Part shown: piece after piece, positions 23,740 to 32,420 of the stretch
How the letters are laid out: each line of letters begins with the position of its first letter
Numbering within the stretch: position 1 is the stretch's first letter
Assembly (NCBI GenBank): GCA_018435055.1
Contig: JAHDOA010000016.1
Coordinates: 91,454-155,453, forward strand
Direction of reading: 5' to 3'
Length of the DNA stretch: 64,000 nucleotides
Source: Pelotomaculum sp.
GTDB lineage: Bacteria; Bacillota; Desulfotomaculia; Desulfotomaculales; Pelotomaculaceae
Position numbers and translations under genes: made by a program
The notes under the pieces: model-generated
What the model saw: the letters and a program-made list of their open reading frames with translations, nothing else
The model's database searches: none
Told to the model about the DNA's origin: nothing

Positions 23740-23781
23740 GCAGATTAAATGGAAACCGAATGGGTAAAGGTTTTTTTCGAC

Positions 23782-23815
23782 AGTATAAAAAGCCCTATGA
23801 TGAGGGCTTTTATAC
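23782..23815 (+). terminator. hairpin after the oxidoreductase gene
   Basis: AGTATAAAA-A-GCCCT pairs with AGGGCTTTTATACT (one bulged A) around ATGATG. The 14-bp stem lies 40 bases past the stop. There is no T-run after the stem, so termination is less certain than for the other hairpins. Confidence 0.5.
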
Positions 23816-23920
23816 TAATGATCATTTTGATGCAGGAAACAGCGCTCTTTCGTATAAACTTACTAAAAGGGTTTTATAAAACCGGCAAGGAATCGCGGAC
23901 TTGTATATGGGGTGTTAACT

Positions 23921-24718
23921 ATGACAAGTATTGGGCCAATAGGGCTTTTTGATTCAGGCTTTGGCGGTCTTTCGGTAATGAAGGAGGTGCGCCGCCTGCT
24001 GCCGGCGGAGGACCTGTTTTATTTTGCAGACTCGGCGCACTGTCCTTATGGATCTAAGCCTGTAGACATTATACGCGGCAGGGCGTATGCCATATGTGAC
24101 TTTCTCATCGGACACGGGGTTAAATTAATTGTTATGGCCAGTAATACAACTTCAGCTGCGGCATTAGACGCTGTACGTGAAAAATACAGCGTTCCGGTCA
24201 TCGGGGTCGAACCCGCAATTAAACCTGCGGCAGCGGTAACAGTCAATGGCAGGATTGGGGTCATCGCCACCGGGGTGACCCTGGTGGGAGACAGGTTTGA
24301 ATCACTGGTAAAAAGGTACGGGAAAGGGCTGGAGATATTTACGCAGCCGTGCCCGGGCCTGGTGGAAATAGTTGAATCAGGCAGGTGGGACGACGAGGAA
24401 ACGGAAAAGCTGGCCGGTGTTTACCTGGAAAAACTGCTGGCCCGGGGGGTGGATACTATTATTCTTGGCTGCACCCATTATCCCTTCTTAAGACCGGTAA
24501 TCGAAAAACTGGCCGGCAGCGGTGTCAAAGTAATCGACAGCGGGGAGGGGATTGCCAGGCAGGTAGCCCGTGTTCTGGTAAATGAGCGCCTGGCGGCGGA
24601 TGCTCAATCAGCCGGCGGTGAATCTTTTTCCACCAGTGGCGATCCTGAGCTTGTTAGACCGGTGCTGCGTCTCCTCTGGGGGAAACCGGACCTGGAGGTA
24701 AAGAAGATAGAGGTTTGA
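23921..24718 (+). CDS. murI: glutamate racemase homologue with a Ser at the first catalytic Cys position
   Basis: MurI interconverts L- and D-glutamate for peptidoglycan using two Cys residues. Family marks are GLFDSGFGGLSVMKEV, ADSAHCPYGSKP and ILGCTHYPFL with Cys184 and His186. The first catalytic Cys, normally in ACNTxSA, is a Ser here: VMASNTTSAAAL, Ser74, codon AGT at 24140-24142. The rest aligns with full-length MurI. It could be a sequence error, an enzyme with altered activity, or a non-racemase homologue. ATG 23921 has GGGGTG about 8 bases upstream. Confidence 0.82.
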   Translation: MTSIGPIGLFDSGFGGLSVMKEVRRLLPAEDLFYFADSAHCPYGSKPVDIIRGRAYAICDFLIGHGVKLIVMASNTTSAAALDAVREKYSVPVIGVEPAIKPAAAVTVNGRIGVIATGVTLVGDRFESLVKRYGKGLEIFTQPCPGLVEIVESGRWDDEETEKLAGVYLEKLLARGVDTIILGCTHYPFLRPVIEKLAGSGVKVIDSGEGIARQVARVLVNERLAADAQSAGGESFSTSGDPELVRPVLRLLWGKPDLEVKKIEV

Positions 24719-24784
24719 ACCGGCAGCAGTTGTGTGTATTTCCATATTTGACTTCCATGCGCCAAACGCTTCCCTGCCGCTGGT

Positions 24785-26731
24785 ATGGGCAAGGTAACAA
24801 AAAAGCCGGCAGAGCCAGTGGACAGTCTCTATGAAAGATTTATCCTCAGGGTATTATCAACGAAGAGGAACTCTATTTTAAGAAGGTTGATACATCAGGT
24901 GCGTCAAAGAAAATATTTTTATTTAGCCCTGACGGTCGTTGTCCTGTTATCAGTTATTCTGGTTATGAATCTATTTCTTCATTATTCCTGGGCGGAACCG
25001 CAGAGGCAGGTCCAGGTTGCCCTTCTGGCCGGGGAAATTAGTACGGAACAGGATCAGGAGATCCTGGCTGTTTATGAACAGATCCTGAAAGAAGAAGGGT
25101 TTTCTTACCGGGTAGTCAGCCCGGCCGAACTGGCGGGTTATTTCCCGGGACAACTGCAAGGGCGCTATCAGGCCATTGTGGCGCCGGAAAAGATCAATGC
25201 CGGGATGACTGAGGAAACAGCTGCTATTATAGATGCCTATGTCAGAGACCAGGGCGGGTCCGCGCTTTTTTCCCTGGATCCCGCTACCGCGCTTAACGGC
25301 GGGGCCGGGCAGCCTTTACCGTTATTGGTGGACCTGCTGGGTGTAAAATATAATTTGCCTGCAGCTGATGGCCGGGTATCCACCTATACCGGCTGGCTCT
25401 TTTTTACCGATCAGGAGAGCGGGCGGGAATGGGGGATTACACCCGGTAAACTTGATCAGGACAATGCTTACAGCACTTATTCTTACGGTAGGTTGAAATT
25501 TGAACATACCAGGGCGGTGAATATTGACGCCAAGGTAGCGGCTCTGGACAGGAGTGAAGGGGTCGAGGCGCCCGTCCTTACCGTAAAAAGCTACGGCAGC
25601 GGGGGAAACGCAGTTTACGCCAATGTGCCCCTGGCCAACAGCAAGCTCAGGTCTGAAGATCTCCTGCCCAGGTCTGTCCTGCGGACATTCCTGATCGACT
25701 ATGCCAGAATGCCCCGCCTGGTGAACAGCCCCGGCGGCATGGGCGGTTTTGTTTTCAATTTGCACATTTGCAGCGGCGCTTACTCCAGGGCTTTGACAGT
25801 AATGTTGATGCAGGGGTTTTTTAACAGTGATATGCCGCTGTCAATCCACATTACAGCAGGGCCTGATACATATAAACTCGGAGATAATATGGGTTTTTAC
25901 GCTGAAAATGAATACCGGGGAAAGGCAATTTTAGAAGTGCTTCAGAACTACGGTGAAATTGGCTCGCACGGAGGATGGGCCCATAATTTTTTTGCCTATA
26001 ACCTGCAATACCTGCCCCGGGATAAAGCGTTTCAGCTCCTGGATTGGAACTTTCAGGCGCTGGAGGCGGTGACGGGCAGAAAGGTGGTTGAATACAGCGC
26101 GCCCGGCGGCAACCATCCTTTCTGGGTCAATAACAAGCTTGAGGAAGCAGGTGTAAACTCGTATTACTATGCCGGAGACTCGGGATCCAGCCCCTCCCAC
26201 CCGCGCATATATGAGAGCTTCGCCAACCAGGATTTATGGGCATTTCCTATATCGCCGTACCGCCAGTACGCTTCACTGGAGGAGATGGAAAGAGGCTATG
26301 CGCCGGCGGCGGAAGTGCGGCAGTGGATGGAGGAATTGATTGATTTTTCGGCTGAAGAAAAAGTAATTAGGATGGTCTACACCCACCCGTCCGACACCCT
26401 TTTTTGTTTGGAAGCAATGAAGGCCCTGGAAGAAAAAGCTCTCGCCGAGCAAAGCGAAGGACGAATAAAAATAGCGCCCATGAGCTCGTTTGCTGCTTTT
26501 TTGCAGCGCCACGCCAAAACAAAGTGGGAAATTAAAAAGGCGGATAATGACTATACTATAGAGCTCGAGAATGCGGAGGGGCTGAAAGATATTACTGTTG
26601 CCGTCTATGTAGGGGAAAAAAGTAAAATTGTCTTGGACAATGACGTAAAAACGTCAGAAGAAGGTGGCTGGCTCTACATTACAGTAATTTCCGACGCTAA
26701 GAAAAAGACAATAGAAGTCAATACAATCTAG
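24785..26731 (+). CDS. membrane-anchored polysaccharide-deacetylase-like protein
   Basis: Residues ~43-67 form one membrane helix (YFYLALTVVVLLSVILVMNL), so the protein is anchored with its bulk outside. The N-terminal part (~80-330) resembles a glutamine-amidotransferase-like fold (VQVALLAGEISTEQ, YQAIVAPEKIN). The C-terminal part is a divergent NodB-like domain with GEIGSHGGWAHN and VVEYSAPGGNHPFW, which supply His residues in the places of deacetylase motifs 2 and 3, and MVYTHPSDT. Motif 1 (FDDG) is not seen. No good Shine-Dalgarno precedes ATG 24785. Probably an envelope polysaccharide enzyme; catalytic status uncertain. Confidence 0.65.
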   Translation: MGKVTKKPAEPVDSLYERFILRVLSTKRNSILRRLIHQVRQRKYFYLALTVVVLLSVILVMNLFLHYSWAEPQRQVQVALLAGEISTEQDQEILAVYEQILKEEGFSYRVVSPAELAGYFPGQLQGRYQAIVAPEKINAGMTEETAAIIDAYVRDQGGSALFSLDPATALNGGAGQPLPLLVDLLGVKYNLPAADGRVSTYTGWLFFTDQESGREWGITPGKLDQDNAYSTYSYGRLKFEHTRAVNIDAKVAALDRSEGVEAPVLTVKSYGSGGNAVYANVPLANSKLRSEDLLPRSVLRTFLIDYARMPRLVNSPGGMGGFVFNLHICSGAYSRALTVMLMQGFFNSDMPLSIHITAGPDTYKLGDNMGFYAENEYRGKAILEVLQNYGEIGSHGGWAHNFFAYNLQYLPRDKAFQLLDWNFQALEAVTGRKVVEYSAPGGNHPFWVNNKLEEAGVNSYYYAGDSGSSPSHPRIYESFANQDLWAFPISPYRQYASLEEMERGYAPAAEVRQWMEELIDFSAEEKVIRMVYTHPSDTLFCLEAMKALEEKALAEQSEGRIKIAPMSSFAAFLQRHAKTKWEIKKADNDYTIELENAEGLKDITVAVYVGEKSKIVLDNDVKTSEEGGWLYITVISDAKKKTIEVNTI

Positions 26732-26785
26732 AAAATTTTGCAATGTCTCTCTTTAGATGGTAAACTACTATAATAGGTGGTAACT

Positions 26786-27880
26786 ATGAACCTTAATTGT
26801 GGTTTAATCGGCCTGCCGATGGTGGGTAAAACTACTATTTTTAACCTGCTTACCGGCGCTGACGCCGAAACATCAAATTTTTTAACCGGCAAGACGGAGA
26901 CAAACCGTGGGACAGCTGTAGTGGCGGATCGCCGGGTTGATTTCCTGAGCAGTATGTACAAGCCGCGCAAGACTATCCACGCCATGATCCAGTTCAGCGA
27001 TGTGCCCGGGCTGGTGCAGGGTGCGAGCCAGGGGCAGGGTGTGGGCAATCAGTTTTTGAATTCGATCAGAAATGTGGACATGCTTGCGCATATAGTGCGG
27101 GCCTTCACCAATGATGAGGCGCCCCATGTGAACGGTGAGGTAAATCCCCTGCGGGATATTGAAACGATCAATATTGAACTCCTTTTGGCTGATATGGAGG
27201 TAATTGAGAAGAGGATCGAAAGGATTAAAAGCGGCAAAAAAATAAAAAAAGAAAACGTCTTCGAGCTGGAGGTCCTAAAAAAATGCCTGGATGCTCTGGA
27301 AAATGAGAAATCAATTGGCCAGCTTGACTTAAACGAAAACGAAAAATTAATTATAAAAAATTACAGTTTCTTGACTGAAAAACCAGTTTTACTGGTTATT
27401 AACATGGACGAAAAGCAGTTCAAAACAAAGTCCTATCCGGGCAAAAAGCAGGTAGAAGCCTATGCCGGCGAGCGGGGTATGCCCTGTCTGGAGATTTGCG
27501 GTAAAATTGAAATGGAAATCAGCCAGCTGCCCGCTGAAGACAGAGAATTATTTATGGCCGATCTGGATATCAGTGAGTCCGGTATTGACCGTCTGGCCCG
27601 GGCCGCCTATGATTACTTGGGGCTTATATCTTTTCTAACAGTGGGCGCGGACGAGGTGAAAGCCTGGACCATCCAGCGAAACACCGACGCCAGGCGGGCG
27701 GCGGGAAAGATACACTCGGACATTGAGAGAGGCTTCATCAGGGCGGAAGTAGTGAAATACCGGGACCTGGAGGACCTGGGGAGTATGGCCGGGGTGAAAG
27801 AAAAAGGGCTGAGCCGGCTGGAAGGTAAGGACTATATTGTCGAAGACGGTGACATAATCAATTTCCGGTTCAATGTTTGA
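26786..27880 (+). CDS. ychF: YchF/OLA1-family GTP/ATP-binding protein
   Basis: Obg-like ATPase. P-loop GLPMVGKTTIFNLLTG at residues ~8-23, Walker B region FSDVPGLVQGASQGQGVGNQ, and the YchF C-terminal TGS-type domain (LISFLTVGADEVKAWTIQRN ... SDIERGFIRAEVVKYRDL ... VEDGDIINFRFNV). Compared with typical YchF, the segment after the P-loop that usually reads NYPFCT is replaced by NFLTGKTETNRG. This suggests a divergent paralogue rather than the housekeeping copy. ATG 26786 has GGTGG upstream; the GTG at 26777 overlaps it. Confidence 0.85.
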   Translation: MNLNCGLIGLPMVGKTTIFNLLTGADAETSNFLTGKTETNRGTAVVADRRVDFLSSMYKPRKTIHAMIQFSDVPGLVQGASQGQGVGNQFLNSIRNVDMLAHIVRAFTNDEAPHVNGEVNPLRDIETINIELLLADMEVIEKRIERIKSGKKIKKENVFELEVLKKCLDALENEKSIGQLDLNENEKLIIKNYSFLTEKPVLLVINMDEKQFKTKSYPGKKQVEAYAGERGMPCLEICGKIEMEISQLPAEDRELFMADLDISESGIDRLARAAYDYLGLISFLTVGADEVKAWTIQRNTDARRAAGKIHSDIERGFIRAEVVKYRDLEDLGSMAGVKEKGLSRLEGKDYIVEDGDIINFRFNV

Positions 27881-27890
27881 GTCAACGTAC

Positions 27891-27914
27891 CCCGCAGCTA
27901 CTGCGGGTATTTTT
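27891..27914 (+). terminator. intrinsic terminator after ychF
   Basis: CCCGCAG pairs with CTGCGGG around CTA and runs into TATTTTT, directly after the stop codon. Confidence 0.85.
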
Positions 27915-27951
27915 ATTGAACAGGAAAGTTATGCTTTTTCGAAAATTTTGG

Positions 27952-28138
27952 ATAAGGGCCTGTAAGATTACTTTAGCGACGGTTTTCAGCCCTTATGCAA
28001 AAGAGCGAATGGGCCCGGGGATAAGGATATATCGAGATAACTTAAGTACCGTGCGGGTTTGACCGGGCCCGTCCATAATTCTGAAAGTCTAAGTTATATG
28101 ACGCTAGAGAAAATAATTGGCTGTCATATAGCTTTTTT
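27952..28138 (+). ncRNA. unassigned structured intergenic RNA candidate
   Basis: Three consecutive perfect 8-bp stems fall in this gap: ATAAGGGC/GCCCTTAT (27952-27959 with 27989-27996), GGGCCCGG/CCGGGCCC (28011-28018 with 28063-28070), and TATATGAC/GTCATATA (28095-28102 with 28123-28130). The last runs into GCTTTTTT like a terminator. The loop of the second stem holds conserved-looking purine-rich sequence. The block lies 170 bases before the S-layer glycosidase start. It matches no riboswitch class I know and could be a leader RNA or small RNA. Confidence 0.35.
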
Positions 28139-28309
28139 GGTTATTATGTCGGCTTGTGTCTGATTGAGTGTTTATTTCAATTAGTTTATAATTAAGGGCA
28201 TGAATGAAAATATTTCTTTTTAAACAAGAATTCATGCGATTTAAATCACTGGGGGTGGTTAATAAAAATGTTTCCTGGAGCTATCCAGTACCATAAAGGA
28301 GGAGTTTTA

Positions 28310-30970
28310 TTGCGCAAAAATTGTTCCGCTGTTGCCCGATACCTGAGTTTTTTTCTGGCTGTAGTAGCTATCTGTCTATTAACGCCTTCATGGGCGGGGG
28401 CGTACCAGGTTATTTCCAAAACCAGCGGGGAAGAGATTATTACCCGGGGCGCTTCTCTGCAAACAGTCAGGATGAAAACAGATGGAGGGCCGCTAAACGT
28501 ATACATACTTAAAGCCGATCTTAGCGACCCTTTATTAAAAATAGACACGATCATCGGTAGTGACGGCACTCTAAACAAAAACCAGACTGTTACTGAAATG
28601 GCCAGGCGCACCGGGGCGGTGGCAGCCATAAACGGCGACTATTTTCAAATGATGGAGAGCGGGCGCACCATAGGACTCGCTTACCAGGGCGGTAAATTGG
28701 TGGAGAGCCCCGCCCGCAGAAACGACATGTACGGTTTTGGCCTGACAATGGATAAGGCGCCGCTGATTGAAATATTTGATTTTGCAGGCAGGGTTACAGC
28801 CGCTAATGGCGAGAGCTTTTTCCTGGCCGGTATCAATAAGCCGGATTACCTGCTGCAATCCAGCGTGTCTTCCGATGTCGATGCTTTAAATCTTTATAAC
28901 ACACTCTGGGGCACGACCAGCAGGGGCAAACTGCCCGGTCTAACCGGGGTGGTGGAAGCAGTTGTGCAGGATGGTGTGGTAAAGCAGGTTTTAACTGATC
29001 AGCCCGGCGTGGCCATACCGGCCAATGGTTATATACTGCAAGGACACGGGCAGGCGGCAAATTTTATCAAAGATAATCTGCAGCCCGGTTCTGCTGTCAG
29101 TTACACATACACAGTGGAGCCCGGCGGCGGCGCCCTCTTTGCCGCTGTCGGCGGACAGGCCTTGCTGGTGCAGGATGGAAAATTGCCTGCTTACTTTACC
29201 CAAAACATCACTGGCAAGCACGCCAGGACAGCCGTGGGAATATCAAAAGACGGAAACACGCTCTACCTGGTGGCAGTTGAAAAATATACTGATTCCGGCG
29301 GCACAGCTGTGAGCGTGGGTATGACCCAGGAAGAGCTAGCCGATTTTTTAATTTCTATTGGTGTTTGGCGGGCGGTAAACCTTGATGGCGGCGGCTCGAC
29401 AACCCTGGCGGCGCGCAACCTGGGGGATTTTGACGCCAGCCTGGTTAACCAGCCGCAGGGAACCACGCAGAGGCGGGTCCCTGACGCCCTGGGTATTTTC
29501 TCACTGGCTCCGCCTGGAACGCTTGCCGGTCTGGCTGTCAGCGGACCGGGTGTGCTGCTGGCAGGTACAAGCGGCAAATTTGTAGCCGGGGGGTATGACC
29601 AGTACCATAACCCTGTGCGAATATCCGCCGGCAGTATCTCATTTTCCACGCCGCCCGGTACAGGTAATTTTCGGGGAAGTGAATTTACAGCTGCCGGCGC
29701 AAGCGGCGACGTTACTGTTACCGCATCCCTGGGTAGTGTGAGCGGCACGGCCGTGGTGCGGGTAATTGGCCCGGACATGATTTCAAAGCTGGTAATCAGT
29801 CCCGGTACGCTGGAAATTGAACCGGGTAAATCCACGCAACTATCATTGCAAGTGAAAACATACAGCGGTGAAACGTTTGATATCAAACCGGAGGACGTCA
29901 TTTGGAGCGTGGACAGCTCCATAGGGCAAATTGTTGATGGAAAATTTACAGCAGGACAAAATGCTGTTACCGGGCTAATTACCGCTACCTTCCAGGGACT
30001 GACTGCTACCATGCCGGTTACTGTGCAACCGTCCTGGGAAGGATTCCATGTCGATCCCCTGAAGGAAACCAGTGTTTCGATGGACGACTGGATTGAAATC
30101 CGTTTTCCCGCTGGAACCACAAGCGAGCCGGCAGAAATCAGACTGAGCCGTGAGTCCAATGTCTCTGACGTTCCGGCAGGAGTAGACGTGCTTGGAGCTG
30201 TCAACTTAAGACCAGTCGAAGGGCAGGAAGTCACTCTCAATAATCCCCTTCTTGTTAACTGGCAGTACAGTGAGGATGCGCTGGGTCACCGTCCGGTAAT
30301 AATGCTTTATGACGACAATGCGAAAAAATGGCTGGAGCAGCCGGCCAGGATTTCAGGAAACGGCGCTACCAGGACCATTTCCGCAAAGGTGTGGGGGTTT
30401 GGCCGGCTGGCGCTGGCTGATGACCAGCGGCCTGCGCCGGTATTCAAAGACACGGCCGGCCACTGGGCCGATTCGTCTATCAGCAAACTGGCGTCAGGCG
30501 GGGTGCTGGCTGGCTTTCCAGACGGTACTTTCCTGCCCGGTCAGCCGGTAACCAGGGCGCAATTCGCCCATGCGCTGGCGGCTGTGTTACAGTGGCCGGC
30601 GCCGGAAAGCGCGGCTGACTTTAAAGACAATATCCCCGCATGGGCACGGCCAGCCGTGGAAAAGGCAGTATCCCGGGGAGTGGTTACCGGCTACCCGGAC
30701 GGGACATACAAGCCGGACGCCGGTATTACCAGGAGTGAAATGGCCGTGATGATTGACCGGGCTTTAGCTCTCCCGGCATCAGACAGCAAGTTGACATTCC
30801 TGGACCGGAATGATATACCTGATTTTGCCCTCAATGCAGTGGGCAGGACAGCCGGAGCCGGTATTCTTCAGGGCAGCGAAGGATATTTTAATCCCACCTG
30901 GGAGGTATCCCGTGCGGAAATGGCGGTTGCGCTGGCCAGGGTTTTAAACTGGTGGGCGGAACACCCTTAG
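28310..30970 (+). CDS. phosphodiester glycosidase (NAGPA-like) protein with Ig-like region and three SLH repeats
   Basis: Secreted surface enzyme. AAAGGAGG (28295-28302) sets the start at TTG 28310, giving a good signal peptide ending near SWAGA. The first ~390 residues form a phosphodiester-glycosidase (DUF2233/NAGPA) domain with VAAINGDYFQ, HARTAVGISKDGNTLYLVAV and AVNLDGGGSTTLAARN. Beta-sandwich Ig-like segments follow (GLAVSGPGVLLAGTSGKFVA; LVISPGTLEIEPGKSTQLSL). Three SLH repeats end the protein (FKDTAGHWADSSISKLASGG; FKDNIPAWARPAVEKAVSRG; ~LDRNDIPDFALNAVGRTAG) and anchor it to the cell wall. Substrate probably a cell-surface polymer; inferred. Confidence 0.88.
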   Translation: MRKNCSAVARYLSFFLAVVAICLLTPSWAGAYQVISKTSGEEIITRGASLQTVRMKTDGGPLNVYILKADLSDPLLKIDTIIGSDGTLNKNQTVTEMARRTGAVAAINGDYFQMMESGRTIGLAYQGGKLVESPARRNDMYGFGLTMDKAPLIEIFDFAGRVTAANGESFFLAGINKPDYLLQSSVSSDVDALNLYNTLWGTTSRGKLPGLTGVVEAVVQDGVVKQVLTDQPGVAIPANGYILQGHGQAANFIKDNLQPGSAVSYTYTVEPGGGALFAAVGGQALLVQDGKLPAYFTQNITGKHARTAVGISKDGNTLYLVAVEKYTDSGGTAVSVGMTQEELADFLISIGVWRAVNLDGGGSTTLAARNLGDFDASLVNQPQGTTQRRVPDALGIFSLAPPGTLAGLAVSGPGVLLAGTSGKFVAGGYDQYHNPVRISAGSISFSTPPGTGNFRGSEFTAAGASGDVTVTASLGSVSGTAVVRVIGPDMISKLVISPGTLEIEPGKSTQLSLQVKTYSGETFDIKPEDVIWSVDSSIGQIVDGKFTAGQNAVTGLITATFQGLTATMPVTVQPSWEGFHVDPLKETSVSMDDWIEIRFPAGTTSEPAEIRLSRESNVSDVPAGVDVLGAVNLRPVEGQEVTLNNPLLVNWQYSEDALGHRPVIMLYDDNAKKWLEQPARISGNGATRTISAKVWGFGRLALADDQRPAPVFKDTAGHWADSSISKLASGGVLAGFPDGTFLPGQPVTRAQFAHALAAVLQWPAPESAADFKDNIPAWARPAVEKAVSRGVVTGYPDGTYKPDAGITRSEMAVMIDRALALPASDSKLTFLDRNDIPDFALNAVGRTAGAGILQGSEGYFNPTWEVSRAEMAVALARVLNWWAEHP

Positions 30971-31049
30971 AATAGATTTAGTAAAAATTAATTTTCAATC
31001 AGCAGGTAAACCCTGTATTTTAGAGAAATATAATATGACAGGATTAATA

Positions 31050-31225
31050 TTTGTGCCAACAGGAGCCCGCAAGGGAGAATAGGGAATCAGGTGTAAATCC
31101 TGAGCGGTCCCGCCACTGTTACCGGGAGTCCGCCGCATTATGCCACTGTGCCAAGCGCGTCAGATGAGTGTGTGTCACGGGAAGGCCGCGCCGGACAATG
31201 AACGAAGCCAGGAGACCTGCCTGTT
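31050..31225 (+). ncRNA. cobalamin riboswitch
   Basis: Contains the B12-box core in order: AGGGAATCAGGTGTAAATCC, GAGCGGTCCCGCCACTGT, then a variable arm, and the closing GCCAGGAGACCTGCCT at about 31207-31222. It lies directly upstream of cobT with an intrinsic terminator between, so adenosylcobalamin or methylcobalamin binding should lower cobT expression. Exact ends are approximate. Confidence 0.95.
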
Positions 31226-31273
31226 GGATAAATGCCCGCGGGAAAAGGGCGATCCGGAGGATGATGGAAAAAT

Positions 31274-31304
31274 CCACGGCCTGATTTAAGGCTGTGGTTT
31301 TTTT
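31274..31304 (+). terminator. riboswitch expression-platform terminator
   Basis: CCACGGCCT pairs with AGGCTGTGG (one G-U) around GATTTA and is followed by seven T. It lies 50 bases after the B12 aptamer and 49 bases before cobT, so control is probably by premature termination. Confidence 0.88.
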
Positions 31305-31352
31305 ATCATACATGGATTTTATATCTTGCTTGAATATGAAAGGAGAGAGGAC

Positions 31353-32420
31353 ATGTTACTGGTAAAAACGCTAAGGGAAATTGAGGACCTGGACCGCTCA
31401 GCGATGGAAATGGCGCAACGCAGGCTGGACAGCTTGATCAAGCCGCCGGGAAGCCTCGGCATTTTAGAAGAGATAGCGGTGCAGCTGGCGGGTATTACAG
31501 GCAGGCCCAGTCCCGAAATAGGGGAAAAGGCGGTAATAGTCATGGCTGGTGACCACGGTGTAGTGGAAGAAGGTGTAAGCGTTGCGCCACAGGAGGTTAC
31601 TGCGCAGATGCTGCCGGCGATTATTACGGGAGTGGCCGGGATCGGGGTGCTGGCCAGACATGCCGGCGCCAGGATCGTAGTGGTTGACGCCGGTGTCGCG
31701 TCGGACGTTGATTTTCCGGGGCTGCTGCGGAAAAAGGTTAAGGCGGGAACAGGCAACATTGCCAGAGGACCGGCCATGTCAAGGGAGGAAGCGATTAAAG
31801 CAATAGAAGTGGGTATCCAGGTGGCGCTGGAGGAAATCGCGCGTGGCGCAAGTCTGCTGGCCACGGGGGACATGGGTATCGGCAACACAACGCCAAGCAG
31901 CGCTATTTTAGCTGCCATAGGCGGTTATACGGCTGAAGAGGTGGCCGGGCGGGGAACACTGGTAAACGATCAGGTGCTGGAAGTGAAGGTCAGGGCGATT
32001 AAAAGCGCCTTGATTGTCAATAAACCTGATCGCCGGGACGGCATTGATGTTCTGGCCAAGGTGGGCGGCCTGGAGATTGCCGGCCTGGCGGGGGTTATAT
32101 TAGGCGCCGCGGCAAGACGGACGCCCGTATTAATTGATGGTTTTATCACAACAGCGGCAGCTCTTGCAGCATGTAAAATACAGCCAAAAGCCCGGGAATA
32201 TATCATTGCCTCGCACCTGTCGGGAGAGCAGGGACACCGGCTGATGCTGGATGAGCTGAACCTGACGCCGGTAATCAACTTGAATATGCGCCTGGGCGAA
32301 GGTACTGGGGCGGCCCTGACCATGCACATTATCGAAGCCGCCACCAGGATCATGCGTGAAATGGCTTCTTTTGATGAAGCCGGTGTCTCTGATCTGGACG
32401 AGGAAAAAATATTAAGTTAA
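31353..32420 (+). CDS. cobT: nicotinate-nucleotide--dimethylbenzimidazole phosphoribosyltransferase
   Basis: Makes alpha-ribazole phosphate for the lower ligand of cobalamin. Family marks are RLDSLIKPPGSLGILEEIAV, VIVMAGDHGVVEEGVS, TGDMGIGNTTPSSA and the catalytic-Glu region MRLGEGTGAAL. AAAGGAGAGAGG before ATG 31353 sets the start. The 355-residue length is normal. It is under the B12 riboswitch. Its stop overlaps that of the convergent fructose bisphosphatase gene. Confidence 0.95.
   Translation: MLLVKTLREIEDLDRSAMEMAQRRLDSLIKPPGSLGILEEIAVQLAGITGRPSPEIGEKAVIVMAGDHGVVEEGVSVAPQEVTAQMLPAIITGVAGIGVLARHAGARIVVVDAGVASDVDFPGLLRKKVKAGTGNIARGPAMSREEAIKAIEVGIQVALEEIARGASLLATGDMGIGNTTPSSAILAAIGGYTAEEVAGRGTLVNDQVLEVKVRAIKSALIVNKPDRRDGIDVLAKVGGLEIAGLAGVILGAAARRTPVLIDGFITTAAALAACKIQPKAREYIIASHLSGEQGHRLMLDELNLTPVINLNMRLGEGTGAALTMHIIEAATRIMREMASFDEAGVSDLDEEKILS

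Noticed and set aside
23749..23952. 67-codon plus-strand frame before murI
   Set aside because: It runs through a strong hairpin and into the murI start; no Shine-Dalgarno; composition not protein-like.
29263..30240. 325-codon minus-strand frame opposite the SLH glycosidase
   Set aside because: Long because the plus-strand gene is Ser/Gly/Thr-rich and G+C-rich; the plus-strand protein has clear domains.
31319..31918. 199-codon minus-strand frame opposite cobT
   Set aside because: Mirror frame of cobT with Ser/Pro/Ala-rich nonsense; cobT is certain.
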